The notes beneath the pieces are model-generated. The model was not told the origin of the DNA and did not search any database. It saw nothing but the letters and a program-made list of their open reading frames with translations. From CAZJLP01 sp964546955 (lineage in GTDB: Bacteria > Verrucomicrobiota > Verrucomicrobiia > Opitutales > Opitutaceae), in assembly GCA_964546955.1 (NCBI GenBank), contig CAZJLP010000035.1, positions 1-55,312 on the forward strand: a stretch of DNA of 55,312 bases. The letters are read 5' to 3'. How positions within the stretch are numbered: the first letter of the stretch is position 1; every line of letters starts with the position of its first letter. Below, piece by piece: positions 42,430-50,838 of this stretch. A program made the position numbers and the translations under genes.

Positions 42430-42719
42430 CCTGGCTGGCTTCCTTGGGCCGACGCCAGACCTTCGCGCACGAACTGAGCGGCCAGCTCGACTAAGTCGGC
42501 TTCAGCGATCGCCTGAGCAACTTCAAATTCACTGGCAATCGAGGCAGCGGCAGCGGCAATCGTCGTGGGTTTTTGAATCAGCTCCCAAAAGCGGGCCCCC
42601 ACCGCATTCAAACTGTAGTAGCGGCCTGTCGTGAGACCCATGATAACCATTTCATCGCCCGTCTTGGACGCGACGTTGGAGCCACTGACGGCCGAGATTA
42701 CGGTTGCCCGAGTCACCAT
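42426..42719 (-). CDS. PqqD/B1-family RiPP recognition protein
   Basis: 97 residues. It has the PqqD-like winged-helix pattern: SGSNVASKTGDEMVIMGL, then the hallmark GRYYSLNAVGARFWELI, followed by a helical C-terminal half ending in VELAAQFVREGLA. Such proteins (B1 of lasso systems, PqqD, RRE domains) bind the leader of a precursor peptide and present it to the modifying enzymes. It overlaps the B2-like gene downstream and is divergent from the kinase gene across 52 bp, which should hold a two-way promoter. Confidence 0.9.
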   Translation of the reverse strand: MVTRATVISAVSGSNVASKTGDEMVIMGLTTGRYYSLNAVGARFWELIQKPTTIAAAAASIASEFEVAQAIAEADLVELAAQFVREGLASAQGSQPG

Positions 42720-42771
42720 TGGACTTCAGTGAATCCCGCAGCTCCTCTCTGTCACTCGAAAACGACGCCCT

Positions 42772-43671
42772 GTGGCAAACAAAACCTATCGCGCATTCGG
42801 GCGCTGCGTGCGCAGCTTTGTGAGACTGCCGGCGCCAGAAGTTGCCGGTGATCAGGTCGATTGGGATATTGTGGATGCGGGGTCCACGCCGTCATCGAAT
42901 GACGTTCCGACCGATGACGCCCTGGTTCCTTCCGGGTTGCCCGACGTTTTCGACGCGCCCGGCTTCGCTCGCTTCACGATTACCGACCGTCGCATCGCCG
43001 TCCAACACGCTGCCGGCCGAGAATCCTCCGAACTCGTCAGCACGCTGACTGGAACGCTTAGCGCGTTCCTCCTGGCGAGAGAGGACCACCTCGTCATGCA
43101 CGGCACCACGCTGCTCCACAGAGGCAGACTCGTGATTTTTTGCGGCAACGCGGGCGCGGGAAAATCGACTCAGGCAGCCGCGCTATTGGGCTCGGGATGG
43201 GGTCTTCATGCTGACGATGTGGCCCCAATAGACTTGTCAGGGAAAACCCCAAAGATGCATCGGGGGTACACGGCATTGAGACTCTTTCCCGATAGCTTTA
43301 AGCTTCTAGGCTTAGACCCTGCGGCGCATCCGGTCCTTCATCGGGGAACCGTCAAACGGTTGATGGAGATCCCGCTCGAAAATACGGGCGATTCCGTTCC
43401 CCGCCACATCGCCGGTCTCGTGATTCTAGAACCGGGCGAAGAGATGGATCACCAACTGCTTAACGAGCGAGAGGCCATGATTGCGCTCTTGAATTTTCAG
43501 CACCCCACAGGAGCGTTGGTCTATAACTCTGGAGCGTCCGCCCGGGGACGGGTTTTTGAACATTGCCAAGCGCTGGCCCGGGCGGTGCCTACCGTGGTTG
43601 TAAGACGCAAAAAAGAGCCGGCAAACCTGCTGAGGGTAGGAGAGTGGGTGGATAAGCTCCTCTTGACTTAG
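42772..43671 (+). CDS. HPr kinase-like protein of a RiPP locus
   Basis: 299 residues from a GTG start. The C-terminal half is HPr-kinase-like: VMHGTTLLHRGRLVIFCG, P-loop GNAGAGKST (about 125-133), HADDVAPI with the metal-binding acidic pair, and RHIAGLVILEPG. The N-terminal about 90 residues are not HPrK-like. No HPr substrate is expected here. Related kinases sit in lasso clusters (paeninodin type), where one phosphorylates the peptide's C-terminal serine, and in the HprK-related kinase A families that co-occur with PqqD-like proteins. I infer that it phosphorylates the adjacent precursor peptide, whose core has two serines. A sugar or small-molecule substrate is also possible. Confidence 0.85.
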   Translation: MANKTYRAFGRCVRSFVRLPAPEVAGDQVDWDIVDAGSTPSSNDVPTDDALVPSGLPDVFDAPGFARFTITDRRIAVQHAAGRESSELVSTLTGTLSAFLLAREDHLVMHGTTLLHRGRLVIFCGNAGAGKSTQAAALLGSGWGLHADDVAPIDLSGKTPKMHRGYTALRLFPDSFKLLGLDPAAHPVLHRGTVKRLMEIPLENTGDSVPRHIAGLVILEPGEEMDHQLLNEREAMIALLNFQHPTGALVYNSGASARGRVFEHCQALARAVPTVVVRRKKEPANLLRVGEWVDKLLLT

Positions 43672-43776
43672 ACGACGGGTTTTTGCATCTGACTGTACAT
43701 ATCGAGCGACGATGTTCTCGCCCAGTGCCGGTTCCAGCTATCGGCGCCGTGGACACAGCCGCTCCCCTTGATCACA

Positions 43777-43875
43777 ATGAAAAAAACGTACGAGAAACCT
43801 GTCCTGACAGTCGAAGGCTCGATCACGGATGTCACCCTTGCTCCCAGCAGCGGTGTCGTCTTGCCTCCGGGCTGA
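43777..43875 (+). CDS. Putative RiPP precursor peptide, 32 residues
   Basis: An overlooked small gene: ATG 43777, TGA 43873-43875. The leader is MKKTYEKPVLTVEGSITDVT, with the lasso-type recognition pattern Y-x-x-P-x-L, a Gly four residues later and a Thr at the usual penultimate leader position (T20). The likely core is APSSGVVLPPG (residues 22-32). The core has no Asp or Glu, so it cannot close a lasso lactam ring, and no cyclase gene is present. It lies 105 bp after the kinase gene and 28 bp before a strong terminator. There is no clear Shine-Dalgarno site, as for most genes here. Confidence 0.82.
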   Translation: MKKTYEKPVLTVEGSITDVTLAPSSGVVLPPG

Positions 43876-43900
43876 TTTCGTCTTCCTGAATTTGGATCTC

Positions 43901-43930
43901 AAGGCCCGGCAGCAATGCCGGGCTTTTCTT
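43901..43930 (+). terminator. Intrinsic terminator after the precursor gene
   Basis: Stem GCCCGGCA / TGCCGGGC (8 bp perfect, extendable by AAG/TTT) with a GCAA loop, followed by TTTTCTTT. It begins 26 bp after the stop of the precursor gene. It would end or attenuate the kinase-precursor transcript before the nucleotidyltransferase gene, so the peptide message could be more abundant than the downstream one, a known arrangement in lasso clusters. Confidence 0.9.
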
Positions 43931-43981
43931 TAGCTACCTTCACTCATCCGCTTGTCCCAGACCAGCAACTCACGACCCGCG

Positions 43982-45124
43982 ATGGACCGATCACGCCAGC
44001 TCCAGTCTTGCCTTCCCAGTCCGGAGGAGGAACTCCTGCTGGAAGCGTGTCTCGAGAGGGATGAGCAGCGCGCCCGAGAATCCATCCGGTCTCTCCTCGA
44101 TCGACCGGGCGCTCTCAAACTGAGCCGGGCGTCGGCGCGTTTGCTCAGCTCATTGGGATGGCAGGTTGCACGGCTGGGATTAGCCCATCCGCTTGCTCCG
44201 GAGTTGAAAAAAGCGCATCGTGAATGCTGGGCGCTGAACCAGCGGAAACTTGAACAAACAGCGGATACGATCGAGGCACTCGGCAGGGCCGGGATACCGA
44301 CGTTGCTGATCAAAGGGCTTCCCCTTGCTTTCGCATTTTATCCCGATGCAGGCCTGCGCCCGATGGGCGACGTCGACCTCCTTGTCCCCTCCACCTTCGC
44401 CGAAAAGGCGATCGAACTGCTCGAACAGCGGGGTGCAGTGAGGCAAAGCCTGAAGCCGACACAGGTGCCGGGCTGGAGCGCCGGGGCCATTCTGCGCCTG
44501 CAGCACGCGGCGCATTTCGCTCATCCCATTTCGGGCAATCTTGACCTGCACTGGTTCAGCCTGGAGGAATGCTGCAGCGAAAACGCGGATGATGGATTTT
44601 GGTCGCGACGCATGGCGGTGCGGGTCAACGGCCGCTCCTTCTCGACGCTGTGCGCCGAAGACCATTTTTTGCACGTCTGCGTCCACGGCCTTCGGGCGGA
44701 GCGCGGGGAGTCCTCCTTTCGTTGGATCGCCGATGCGGTTTGGATCCTGAGGAAAGCCGGCCCCGAATTTCGCTGGGCCCTCGTGGTGAGGGAGGCTCGG
44801 GAACGATTGCTCAGCTATACCCTGGGCGAGGCGCTGAACGTGCTGGCGCCGTATTGCCGCGAGCTTATCCCGATCAATGCGGCCGAGCGATTCCGCGCCG
44901 GCGTCGGCACCCGTTGGGAAAAATGGGCCCACCGCAGCAACCTCTCCGTCACGCCGCGCAACAAAGTCGCGGCGCTCTGGCTTCGCTTCGTGCGCGCGAC
45001 GCCGAATTTGACCGGATGGCAGCGACTGAAGCGTTTTCCCGACTACCTGCGGGGACGCTGGACCATGGACAGTTACAGCGCCACACTCCGGCACACGTTG
45101 CGACGCGGATTGGGGTGGGGGTGA
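43982..45124 (+). CDS. Nucleotidyltransferase-family protein of the RiPP locus
   Basis: 380 residues from ATG 43982; TTG 43952 is an alternative. It fits the uncharacterised nucleotidyltransferase family (NTP_transf_5-like) often found with lasso-type and polysaccharide loci. LLIKGLPLAFAFYPDAGLRP is followed by MGDVDLLVP, the G-D-x-D metal motif of pol-beta-like transferases. HFAHPISGNLDLHW and a conserved FLHVCVHGLR segment come next. It lies 51 bp past the terminator. Possible role: transfer of a nucleotide to the peptide or to a related substrate. No substrate is established for the family, so this is inference from neighbours. Confidence 0.85.
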   Translation: MDRSRQLQSCLPSPEEELLLEACLERDEQRARESIRSLLDRPGALKLSRASARLLSSLGWQVARLGLAHPLAPELKKAHRECWALNQRKLEQTADTIEALGRAGIPTLLIKGLPLAFAFYPDAGLRPMGDVDLLVPSTFAEKAIELLEQRGAVRQSLKPTQVPGWSAGAILRLQHAAHFAHPISGNLDLHWFSLEECCSENADDGFWSRRMAVRVNGRSFSTLCAEDHFLHVCVHGLRAERGESSFRWIADAVWILRKAGPEFRWALVVREARERLLSYTLGEALNVLAPYCRELIPINAAERFRAGVGTRWEKWAHRSNLSVTPRNKVAALWLRFVRATPNLTGWQRLKRFPDYLRGRWTMDSYSATLRHTLRRGLGWG

Positions 45125-45138
45125 GGGGTAAGGGAGCG

Positions 45139-45900
45139 TCACGCCGCGCGTGACGGGTCCTCCGCCTCGCCGTAGAAACGCGCAGCCCAACGCCTCCAGC
45201 GTTCGGACTCGATCTCTTGTCGGCGCACCATGCGGTATTCCATTTCCCCGACGACCAGAATGAAAGCGGCGGCGGCCGCGCCGAGGTACTTGCCTTCGGA
45301 CAGAAAATAGACGGCCGCGGATAGCGATATCACCTTGCCCACCGTCGCGGCCCAAAAGGTCGCCTGAAGATAGGTGAGCCGGGTCGCGAGGACCGCTCGC
45401 AGCACCCTCCCGCCATCCATGGGAAAAGCGGGCACGAGGTTGAAGAGTCCCATTCCCATGTTCATGACCAGCGGCCACTGCCAGTCCTGCAGTTCCAGCG
45501 TCGCCATCTGCTCGGCCGTGGGAAAGGGCACAAAAAGAAGAAGAAGTCCTACGATGGCGAAATTCACCGCCGGGCCGGCCAACGCGATTAGGATCTCTGA
45601 GGCCGGCTTTCGAGGGATGGCGTCAAACTCGGCCATCCCCCCGATGGGAAGCAGCAAAATCCGAGGGACTTGGACGCCAAAATGCTGGGCGGTGAACGCA
45701 TGGCCCAATTCGTGCAACACGACGCAAAAGAAGAAGACCAAAATGAACCCGACGTTGACCGCGACGCTCAGCCATTCCGAACCCTCCTCGCTTTCGCTCC
45801 ATGCGAGCCAGCCAATGAATGCCAGAAACAACAGAAAGGTAAAGTGAAGCGAAAGTTGAATGCCGCGAACGCGGAACAACCTAATTGACCAAGCGAGCAT
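45139..45900 (-). CDS. Site-2-type (M50) membrane metalloprotease
   Basis: 253 residues with about six hydrophobic segments. The zinc motif is HELGH in VVLHELGHAFTAQHFG (residues about 62-77). The second signature is NLVPAFPMDGGRVLRA with the metal-binding Asp. It has no PDZ domain, so it belongs to the short SpoIVFB/Rv-type branch, which cleaves membrane-bound substrates. It converges with the nucleotidyltransferase gene (14 bp gap) and is divergent from the sigma-54 regulator, whose longer frame overlaps the start. A partner substrate cannot be named. Confidence 0.92.
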   Translation of the reverse strand: MLAWSIRLFRVRGIQLSLHFTFLLFLAFIGWLAWSESEEGSEWLSVAVNVGFILVFFFCVVLHELGHAFTAQHFGVQVPRILLLPIGGMAEFDAIPRKPASEILIALAGPAVNFAIVGLLLLFVPFPTAEQMATLELQDWQWPLVMNMGMGLFNLVPAFPMDGGRVLRAVLATRLTYLQATFWAATVGKVISLSAAVYFLSEGKYLGAAAAAFILVVGEMEYRMVRRQEIESERWRRWAARFYGEAEDPSRAA

Positions 45901-45965
45901 TTGGCGTAATCAAAGCATGTTTTGCCAATTCGCGAGTAATGCCCGCATGTCCGGGCAATATTCCT

Positions 45966-47582
45966 ATGCCCGAGCCCGCCGTTAAGCCTCCGACCATCCT
46001 GATCATCGACGATGATCCAGAAATCCGCTACTCGCTCACGCGGGTGCTTTCATCGCGTGCGTATCAAGTCGTCGAGGCGCCGAACGGAGAACAAGGCGTG
46101 GCCCAGGTCAAAAAATCGCCCCCGGACCTGGTTTTTCTCGATGTGCGGATGAGCGGTATGAGCGGGATTGAGGCGCTCCAGCACATCCGTTCGAGCCATC
46201 CCAAGCAAATGGTCATCCTGATGACCGCCTTCGGGACCGCACAAACCGCGATCGAAGCCATGAAATACGGGGCCTTCGACTATATCATGAAGCCCTTCGA
46301 TCCCCAGAAGGTGCTTACGCTCGCCGAAAATGCGCTCAAGGCGCACGCCGACATGAGGGCGGTCAGCGACTACAAGCCGACGATCAACAGCGAGGACTAC
46401 AAAGAAGGCATCGTTGGCAGTTCAGCGGTGATGCAGGAGGTCTTCAAAGTCATCGGTCAGGTGACCGCGAGCGATGTCACCGTGATGATCACCGGCGAAA
46501 GCGGGACAGGCAAAGAGCTGGTCGCGCGATCTATTTGGAAACATAGTCACCGCGCGGCGAAACCCTTTATCGCGGTAAACTGCGCGGCAATTCCGGACAA
46601 CCTCATCGAAAGCGAACTTTTTGGACACGAGAAAGGTTCGTTCACCGGGGCCACGGCGCAGCGCCTTGGCAAATTCGAGCTCTGCGATGGCGGCACGATT
46701 TTCCTGGATGAAATCGGCGACATGGCTCTCGCCACCCAGACCAAAATCCTTCGCGTGCTCCAACAGGGCGAGATTCAGCGCGTGGGCGGAACCGAAACGA
46801 TTCGGGTCGACGTCCGCATCATCGCCGCGACGAACAAGAACCTGGAGGAAATGGTGAAGGCGAAGACCTTTCGCGAGGACCTCTATTATCGGTTGAACGT
46901 CGTCCGTATCCGCATGCCCGCGCTGCGCGACCGCGAGGATGACATTCCGCAGATCGTCGATTTCTGCCTGCAGAATCTGGTGAAGCAGAAGAAATCCCGC
47001 GTCAGCAAAGTAGCGCCCGAAGCGATGGGTGTGCTCATCCGGCACAACTGGCCGGGCAACGTGCGCGAACTGGAGAATGTCATCTATCGAAGCGCCGTGA
47101 TCGCGCAGGGAGACACCGTTCTCCTCAAGGATCTGCCGCACGAAATACGCGAGGCCGTCGGAAGCGTTCCCGTCGCCGCGCCGGCTGCTTCCCCCTCAAG
47201 CCCGGCACTTCCCAGCCGTCCGGCGAGTGAGAACGTTTCGCCGGTGCTGCCTGCTCCGTCGGTCGCAGTCGCCGATGTGAGCTCTGCGCCGTTTGACGCG
47301 CTGCGCACGGTCGCGGCGGAAAACCTCGCCCTGGCCCGTGCCCGGGCGGTACGCGATATCGCGACGCCACCCCCGGCCGCGCAGACCGTCGAAAGCGCGC
47401 TGGACTTCCTCCACACCGAATTGTCGAAGGTCGAGGAACCGATTCTCGAACGCCTGGAGCGCGAAATGATTCGGCGCGTGTTGAAGGCTTACGAAGGCAA
47501 CATGGTCAAGGCATCGGAGCGCCTCGGCATCACTCGCGCCACCCTGCGCAAGCGGGTGGACGAACTCGGGCTGAAATTCTGA
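45966..47582 (+). CDS. Sigma-54-dependent response regulator (NtrC family)
   Basis: 538 residues from ATG 45966. Receiver domain 10-125 with the acidic IDDD cluster (DD at 15-16), phospho-acceptor D59 and K109 in MKPF. AAA+ domain about 148-385 with Walker A GESGTGKE (177-184), sigma-54 loop GSFTGA (224-229; a common variant of GAFTGA) and FLDEIGDM. A Pro/Ala/Ser-rich linker (about 400-470) precedes a Fis-type helix-turn-helix, ASERLGITRATLRKRVDEL, at the very end. The cognate histidine kinase is not in the window. Of the genes around it, nothing obvious carries a sigma-54 (GG-N10-GC) promoter by eye. Confidence 0.93.
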   Translation: MPEPAVKPPTILIIDDDPEIRYSLTRVLSSRAYQVVEAPNGEQGVAQVKKSPPDLVFLDVRMSGMSGIEALQHIRSSHPKQMVILMTAFGTAQTAIEAMKYGAFDYIMKPFDPQKVLTLAENALKAHADMRAVSDYKPTINSEDYKEGIVGSSAVMQEVFKVIGQVTASDVTVMITGESGTGKELVARSIWKHSHRAAKPFIAVNCAAIPDNLIESELFGHEKGSFTGATAQRLGKFELCDGGTIFLDEIGDMALATQTKILRVLQQGEIQRVGGTETIRVDVRIIAATNKNLEEMVKAKTFREDLYYRLNVVRIRMPALRDREDDIPQIVDFCLQNLVKQKKSRVSKVAPEAMGVLIRHNWPGNVRELENVIYRSAVIAQGDTVLLKDLPHEIREAVGSVPVAAPAASPSSPALPSRPASENVSPVLPAPSVAVADVSSAPFDALRTVAAENLALARARAVRDIATPPPAAQTVESALDFLHTELSKVEEPILERLEREMIRRVLKAYEGNMVKASERLGITRATLRKRVDELGLKF

Positions 47583-47704
47583 TCGCGGAAGCCGGCGACC
47601 GCGTTGCGCCACGGTCAAGGTGTGCCGTGGCATCAACGTTCAACCGCACCTTCCGCTTTCCTGGTCGCTCCAGCGAGCGCAAGGATGATTCAGCGGGCTG
47701 AATT

Positions 47705-48376
47705 CTAGAACCTACCGGTGACGCCGAGCTCGAACTCGTGAACGCTCAGTCGATTCGAGCGCAGCAGGTCGATTTTTACTCGTGAATATCGGTAACCAAG
47801 GCTGAGCGACACACGCTCGTTGAACGCGTAGTCCGCGCCGACGGTGGCCGTAGGGGAGAGACTGTCTTCTTCAGACATCACGCTCGGCATGGGACGCGGC
47901 GGCAACATCCCCATCAAAACTCCGCCCGACCAATTCGTTTCCATCGAGTAGCGGCTGAGGCCCGCGCCGCCGTGCACCGAAATGGATTGGGTCAAGGGAT
48001 GGCGGTAGGCGGCGAGGACCGAAACACTCTCGTTTTGGATGCGAACGCGGTCGTGGGGCCGGTCAGGAGGCCAAATGTACACGAGCGTAGGGTTTTGCTG
48101 GAGAGAAAACTGGGCGATGGTGTCGCCATACATTGCGTAGGACAGCGAGAACTCCCAGCGTGCATTCAGCCTGATTCCCGCCGTGAGCCGCGCCACGTCC
48201 ACCGTGTCACGCACCCTAGCCGGAATGTAGAAAAAAGGCACGGGGTTCATGCCTTCTGTCAATGGGTCGCTTTCAACGACAGCTCGGCCCAGAGTGGGTC
48301 GAACGAAGGGAACAATTTCAGCTCCCGCAGAAACCGCTGACGCCAAGGCCGCGGTGATTGCAACGAATTTACGCAT
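47705..48376 (-). CDS. Small outer-membrane beta-barrel protein
   Basis: 223 residues. A signal peptide (KFVAITAALASAVSAGA) ends near residue 19. The body is made of alternating hydrophobic/polar strands ending in aromatic residues, e.g. WEFSLSYAMYGD, VSLSLGYRYSRVKI, and the C-terminal strand HEFELGVTGRF with terminal Phe, the BAM recognition signal. This is typical of OmpW/OmpA-like 8-stranded barrels. No ligand can be assigned. Convergent with the sigma-54 regulator; upstream 148 bp to galE shows no clear element. Confidence 0.82.
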   Translation of the reverse strand: MRKFVAITAALASAVSAGAEIVPFVRPTLGRAVVESDPLTEGMNPVPFFYIPARVRDTVDVARLTAGIRLNARWEFSLSYAMYGDTIAQFSLQQNPTLVYIWPPDRPHDRVRIQNESVSVLAAYRHPLTQSISVHGGAGLSRYSMETNWSGGVLMGMLPPRPMPSVMSEEDSLSPTATVGADYAFNERVSLSLGYRYSRVKIDLLRSNRLSVHEFELGVTGRF

Positions 48377-48524
48377 GGTAAAAAGAGCCGCGTCGATCGC
48401 ACCAGGCGAACGGCGGTCCAGGCAAGTTCAAAGACGGTCTGAAGATGATAGCAACCGCTGGCGTATACAGGTAGTTATCCCAACACTACGTATGCCTCCG
48501 CCGGCCGGGCTTGCCACAGCCCCA

Positions 48525-49514
48525 TCAATCTCCGTAACCGTCGGGATGAGCAGAGTGCCACTTCCAGGCGGTCGCGACGATCGAATCGATGTCCGCAAAC
48601 TTCACCTTCCAGCCCAGCTCCTTGACGGCCTTGGAGGAATCGGCGTAGAGCGCCGGCGGATCGCCGGCGCGACGCGGGGCTTCGACGAAGGGCACTTTTT
48701 TCCCCGTCACTTTTTCGACGGCGCTGATCACTTGGCGAACCGACGTCGGCTTGCCCGTGCCCAAGTTGTAGAACAGGGCGGTGCCGGGCGTGGTCAAACG
48801 ATCGAACACAGCGATGTGAGCGCGGCTGAGGTCGTCCACGTGTACGTAATCACGGAGACAGGTGCCGTCGGGGGTGGGATAGTCGGTGCCGAAAATCTGG
48901 AGGGGAGGGCGCTTGCCCCGGGCGGCGTCGATCGCGACGGGAATGAGGTGAGTTTCGGGATCGTGGTCCTCCCCAATCGTTCCGTCTTCCGAAGCGCCCG
49001 CCGCGTTGAAATAACGGAAGGCCGCGAAACTTAGCCCATGGGCTCGCGCCACGGCCTTGAGAGCGTTCTCGATATCTAGCTTGGTCTGGCCGTACGGGTT
49101 GATCGGGTTCTGAGTCATCGATTCGAGAATCGGCATGCCCTGGGGGACCCCGTACGTGGCGCAGGTGGAGGAAAACACGAATTTCTTCACTCCCTTGGCG
49201 AGCATCACCCGCAGAAGGTGGAGCGTTCCGACCACATTATTGAAGTAATACTTCAGCGGGTCGCTGACCGATTCGCCGACGTACGCGAAAGCGGCGAAGT
49301 GCATGACCACCTCGATTTTCTCGTCGCTCAGGATCTTGCCGACCGCCTGCTCGTCGGCCAAATCGGGACCATAGAACGGGATGTCCTTCGGCACCGCCGC
49401 CCGGTGGCCAAAGACCAGGTTATCGAGGACGACCGGGCGATGGCCCGCGGCAGTCAATTGACGAACACAATGGCTTCCAATGTAACCGGCGCCTCCGACA
49501 ACAAGTACGTTCAT
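48525..49514 (-). CDS. galE: UDP-glucose 4-epimerase
   Basis: Interconverts UDP-glucose and UDP-galactose for surface polysaccharides. 329 residues from ATG ending at 49514 (MNVLVVGGAG). The NAD-binding motif is GGAGYIGSH; the catalytic pair is in SSTCATYG and NPYGQTKLDIE (YxxxK). FRYFNAAGA and RDYVHVDDL are also standard for GalE. The longer open frame upstream to 49586 has no GalE sequence. It is divergent from the ketosynthase gene, with 63 bp between start codons. Confidence 0.95.
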   Translation of the reverse strand: MNVLVVGGAGYIGSHCVRQLTAAGHRPVVLDNLVFGHRAAVPKDIPFYGPDLADEQAVGKILSDEKIEVVMHFAAFAYVGESVSDPLKYYFNNVVGTLHLLRVMLAKGVKKFVFSSTCATYGVPQGMPILESMTQNPINPYGQTKLDIENALKAVARAHGLSFAAFRYFNAAGASEDGTIGEDHDPETHLIPVAIDAARGKRPPLQIFGTDYPTPDGTCLRDYVHVDDLSRAHIAVFDRLTTPGTALFYNLGTGKPTSVRQVISAVEKVTGKKVPFVEAPRRAGDPPALYADSSKAVKELGWKVKFADIDSIVATAWKWHSAHPDGYGD

Positions 49515-49577
49515 TCGGGCGAGGCTTGTATTGCTTTCGGCGGGGGGTTGGCTAGCCCTTTCGGTTCCGAATTGTTC

Positions 49578-50813
49578 ATGAAGCAAACTCGTATCGTCAT
49601 CACTGGTATAGGCCTGACCGCCCCCAACGGCAATTCATTGGCGGAATTTCGTCAAAACCTGCTGAATGGCGTGGCCGGTGTCGAACGCTTCGAAGTGCGG
49701 TACATGGGCAACCTTCTGGCCGGTGTCTGCCACTACGACCCTCTGAAGTATCAGAAGAAGAAAGAAGTCCGCGTAGGGACCCGCGCTGGCTCGATTTCGA
49801 TCTACTGTGCGCGTGAAGCGCTGGCGGACAGCAAAGTGAATTTCGATGGCCTGCCCAAGGAGCGCGTTGGCATTTACATCGGCTGCACCGAGCACGGCAA
49901 TGTGGAGACGGAAAACGAGATCTACGCGGTTTCCAAGTTCAACTACGACACCAAGTTCTGGTCTCATTATCACAACCCGCGGACTGTGGCCAACAACCCC
50001 GCAGGCGAGACGTCCCTTAACCTGGGGATTACCGGACCCGCCTACACGATCGGCGCGGCCTGTGCCGCCGGCAACATGGGTCTCATCCATGCAACGCAAA
50101 TGCTGCGCCTGGGTGAAGTGGATTTTGCTATCTGCGGCGGCGTCAGCGAGAGCATCCATACGTTCGGTATCTTTGCCGGCTTCAAGAGTCAGAATGCGCT
50201 CGCAACTCACGAGGACCCCAAGAAAGCGAGCCGGCCCTTCGATTTGGCCCGCAATGGGATCGTGATCTCGGAAGGGGGGTGCCTTTATACCCTCGAACGA
50301 TTGGAAGATGCCCAGGCGAGGGGAGCCCGAATTTATGGCGAGATCGCTGGGTACCACGTCAATTCCGATGCCAGCGACTACGTGTTGCCGAATCCGACCC
50401 GCCAGGCGGAATGCGTTCGGCACTCGATTTCGCGGGCGGGATTGACGCCCCGCGACATCGACCTCGTCAACACCCACGCGACGGCCACCCCGCTGGGAGA
50501 CATTCAGGAATGTGAAGCACTCGGAAGCGTCTTTGTCGATTGCCCAGAAACTCATATCAATAACACCAAGAGCTTCATCGGTCACGCCATGGGCGCAGCG
50601 GGCGCTTTGGAATTGGCCGGGAATTTGCCTTCCTTCGACGACCTGACGGTGCACCCGACCATCAACGTCGATGATTTGGACCCGAAGTGCGCCTTGCCGG
50701 GGCTCGTCCTCAACCAACCCAAGAAGGCAAAACGAGTTGACGCTATTTTGAACAACTCATTCGGTATGCTAGGTATCAATTCGGCGCTAATCGTTAAGCG
50801 CTTTGTTGCCTGA
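49578..50813 (+). CDS. Beta-ketoacyl-ACP synthase, non-housekeeping type
   Basis: 411 residues from ATG 49578. KAS I/II fold with nucleophile C162 in IGAACAAGNMG, H300 in NTHATATPLGD, K331 and H336 in NTKSFIGHAMGAAGALE. All catalytic residues are present, so it should be active in Claisen condensation. Several positions (CAAGNMG rather than CSSS) differ from housekeeping FabF. With the dedicated ACP immediately after it and two FAD desaturase-like genes, it more likely builds a specialised acyl chain than membrane fatty acids. KAS-ACP pairs of this kind occur in ladderane, aryl-polyene and flexirubin loci; which it is cannot be decided here. Confidence 0.9.
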   Translation: MKQTRIVITGIGLTAPNGNSLAEFRQNLLNGVAGVERFEVRYMGNLLAGVCHYDPLKYQKKKEVRVGTRAGSISIYCAREALADSKVNFDGLPKERVGIYIGCTEHGNVETENEIYAVSKFNYDTKFWSHYHNPRTVANNPAGETSLNLGITGPAYTIGAACAAGNMGLIHATQMLRLGEVDFAICGGVSESIHTFGIFAGFKSQNALATHEDPKKASRPFDLARNGIVISEGGCLYTLERLEDAQARGARIYGEIAGYHVNSDASDYVLPNPTRQAECVRHSISRAGLTPRDIDLVNTHATATPLGDIQECEALGSVFVDCPETHINNTKSFIGHAMGAAGALELAGNLPSFDDLTVHPTINVDDLDPKCALPGLVLNQPKKAKRVDAILNNSFGMLGINSALIVKRFVA

Positions 50814-50838
50814 ACCCGTTTTCCAAGCATTTTCTCGC

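Noticed and set aside
43683..43889. Another plus-strand frame over the precursor region (68 residues)
   Set aside because: His/Arg/Cys-rich string with no leader motif; the frame at 43777-43875 carries the recognition pattern.
42034..45124. A classical lasso peptide cluster
   Set aside because: There is no asparagine-synthetase-like cyclase gene and no Asp or Glu at core positions 7-9, so a lasso fold is not supported although B1, B2 and the leader are lasso-like.
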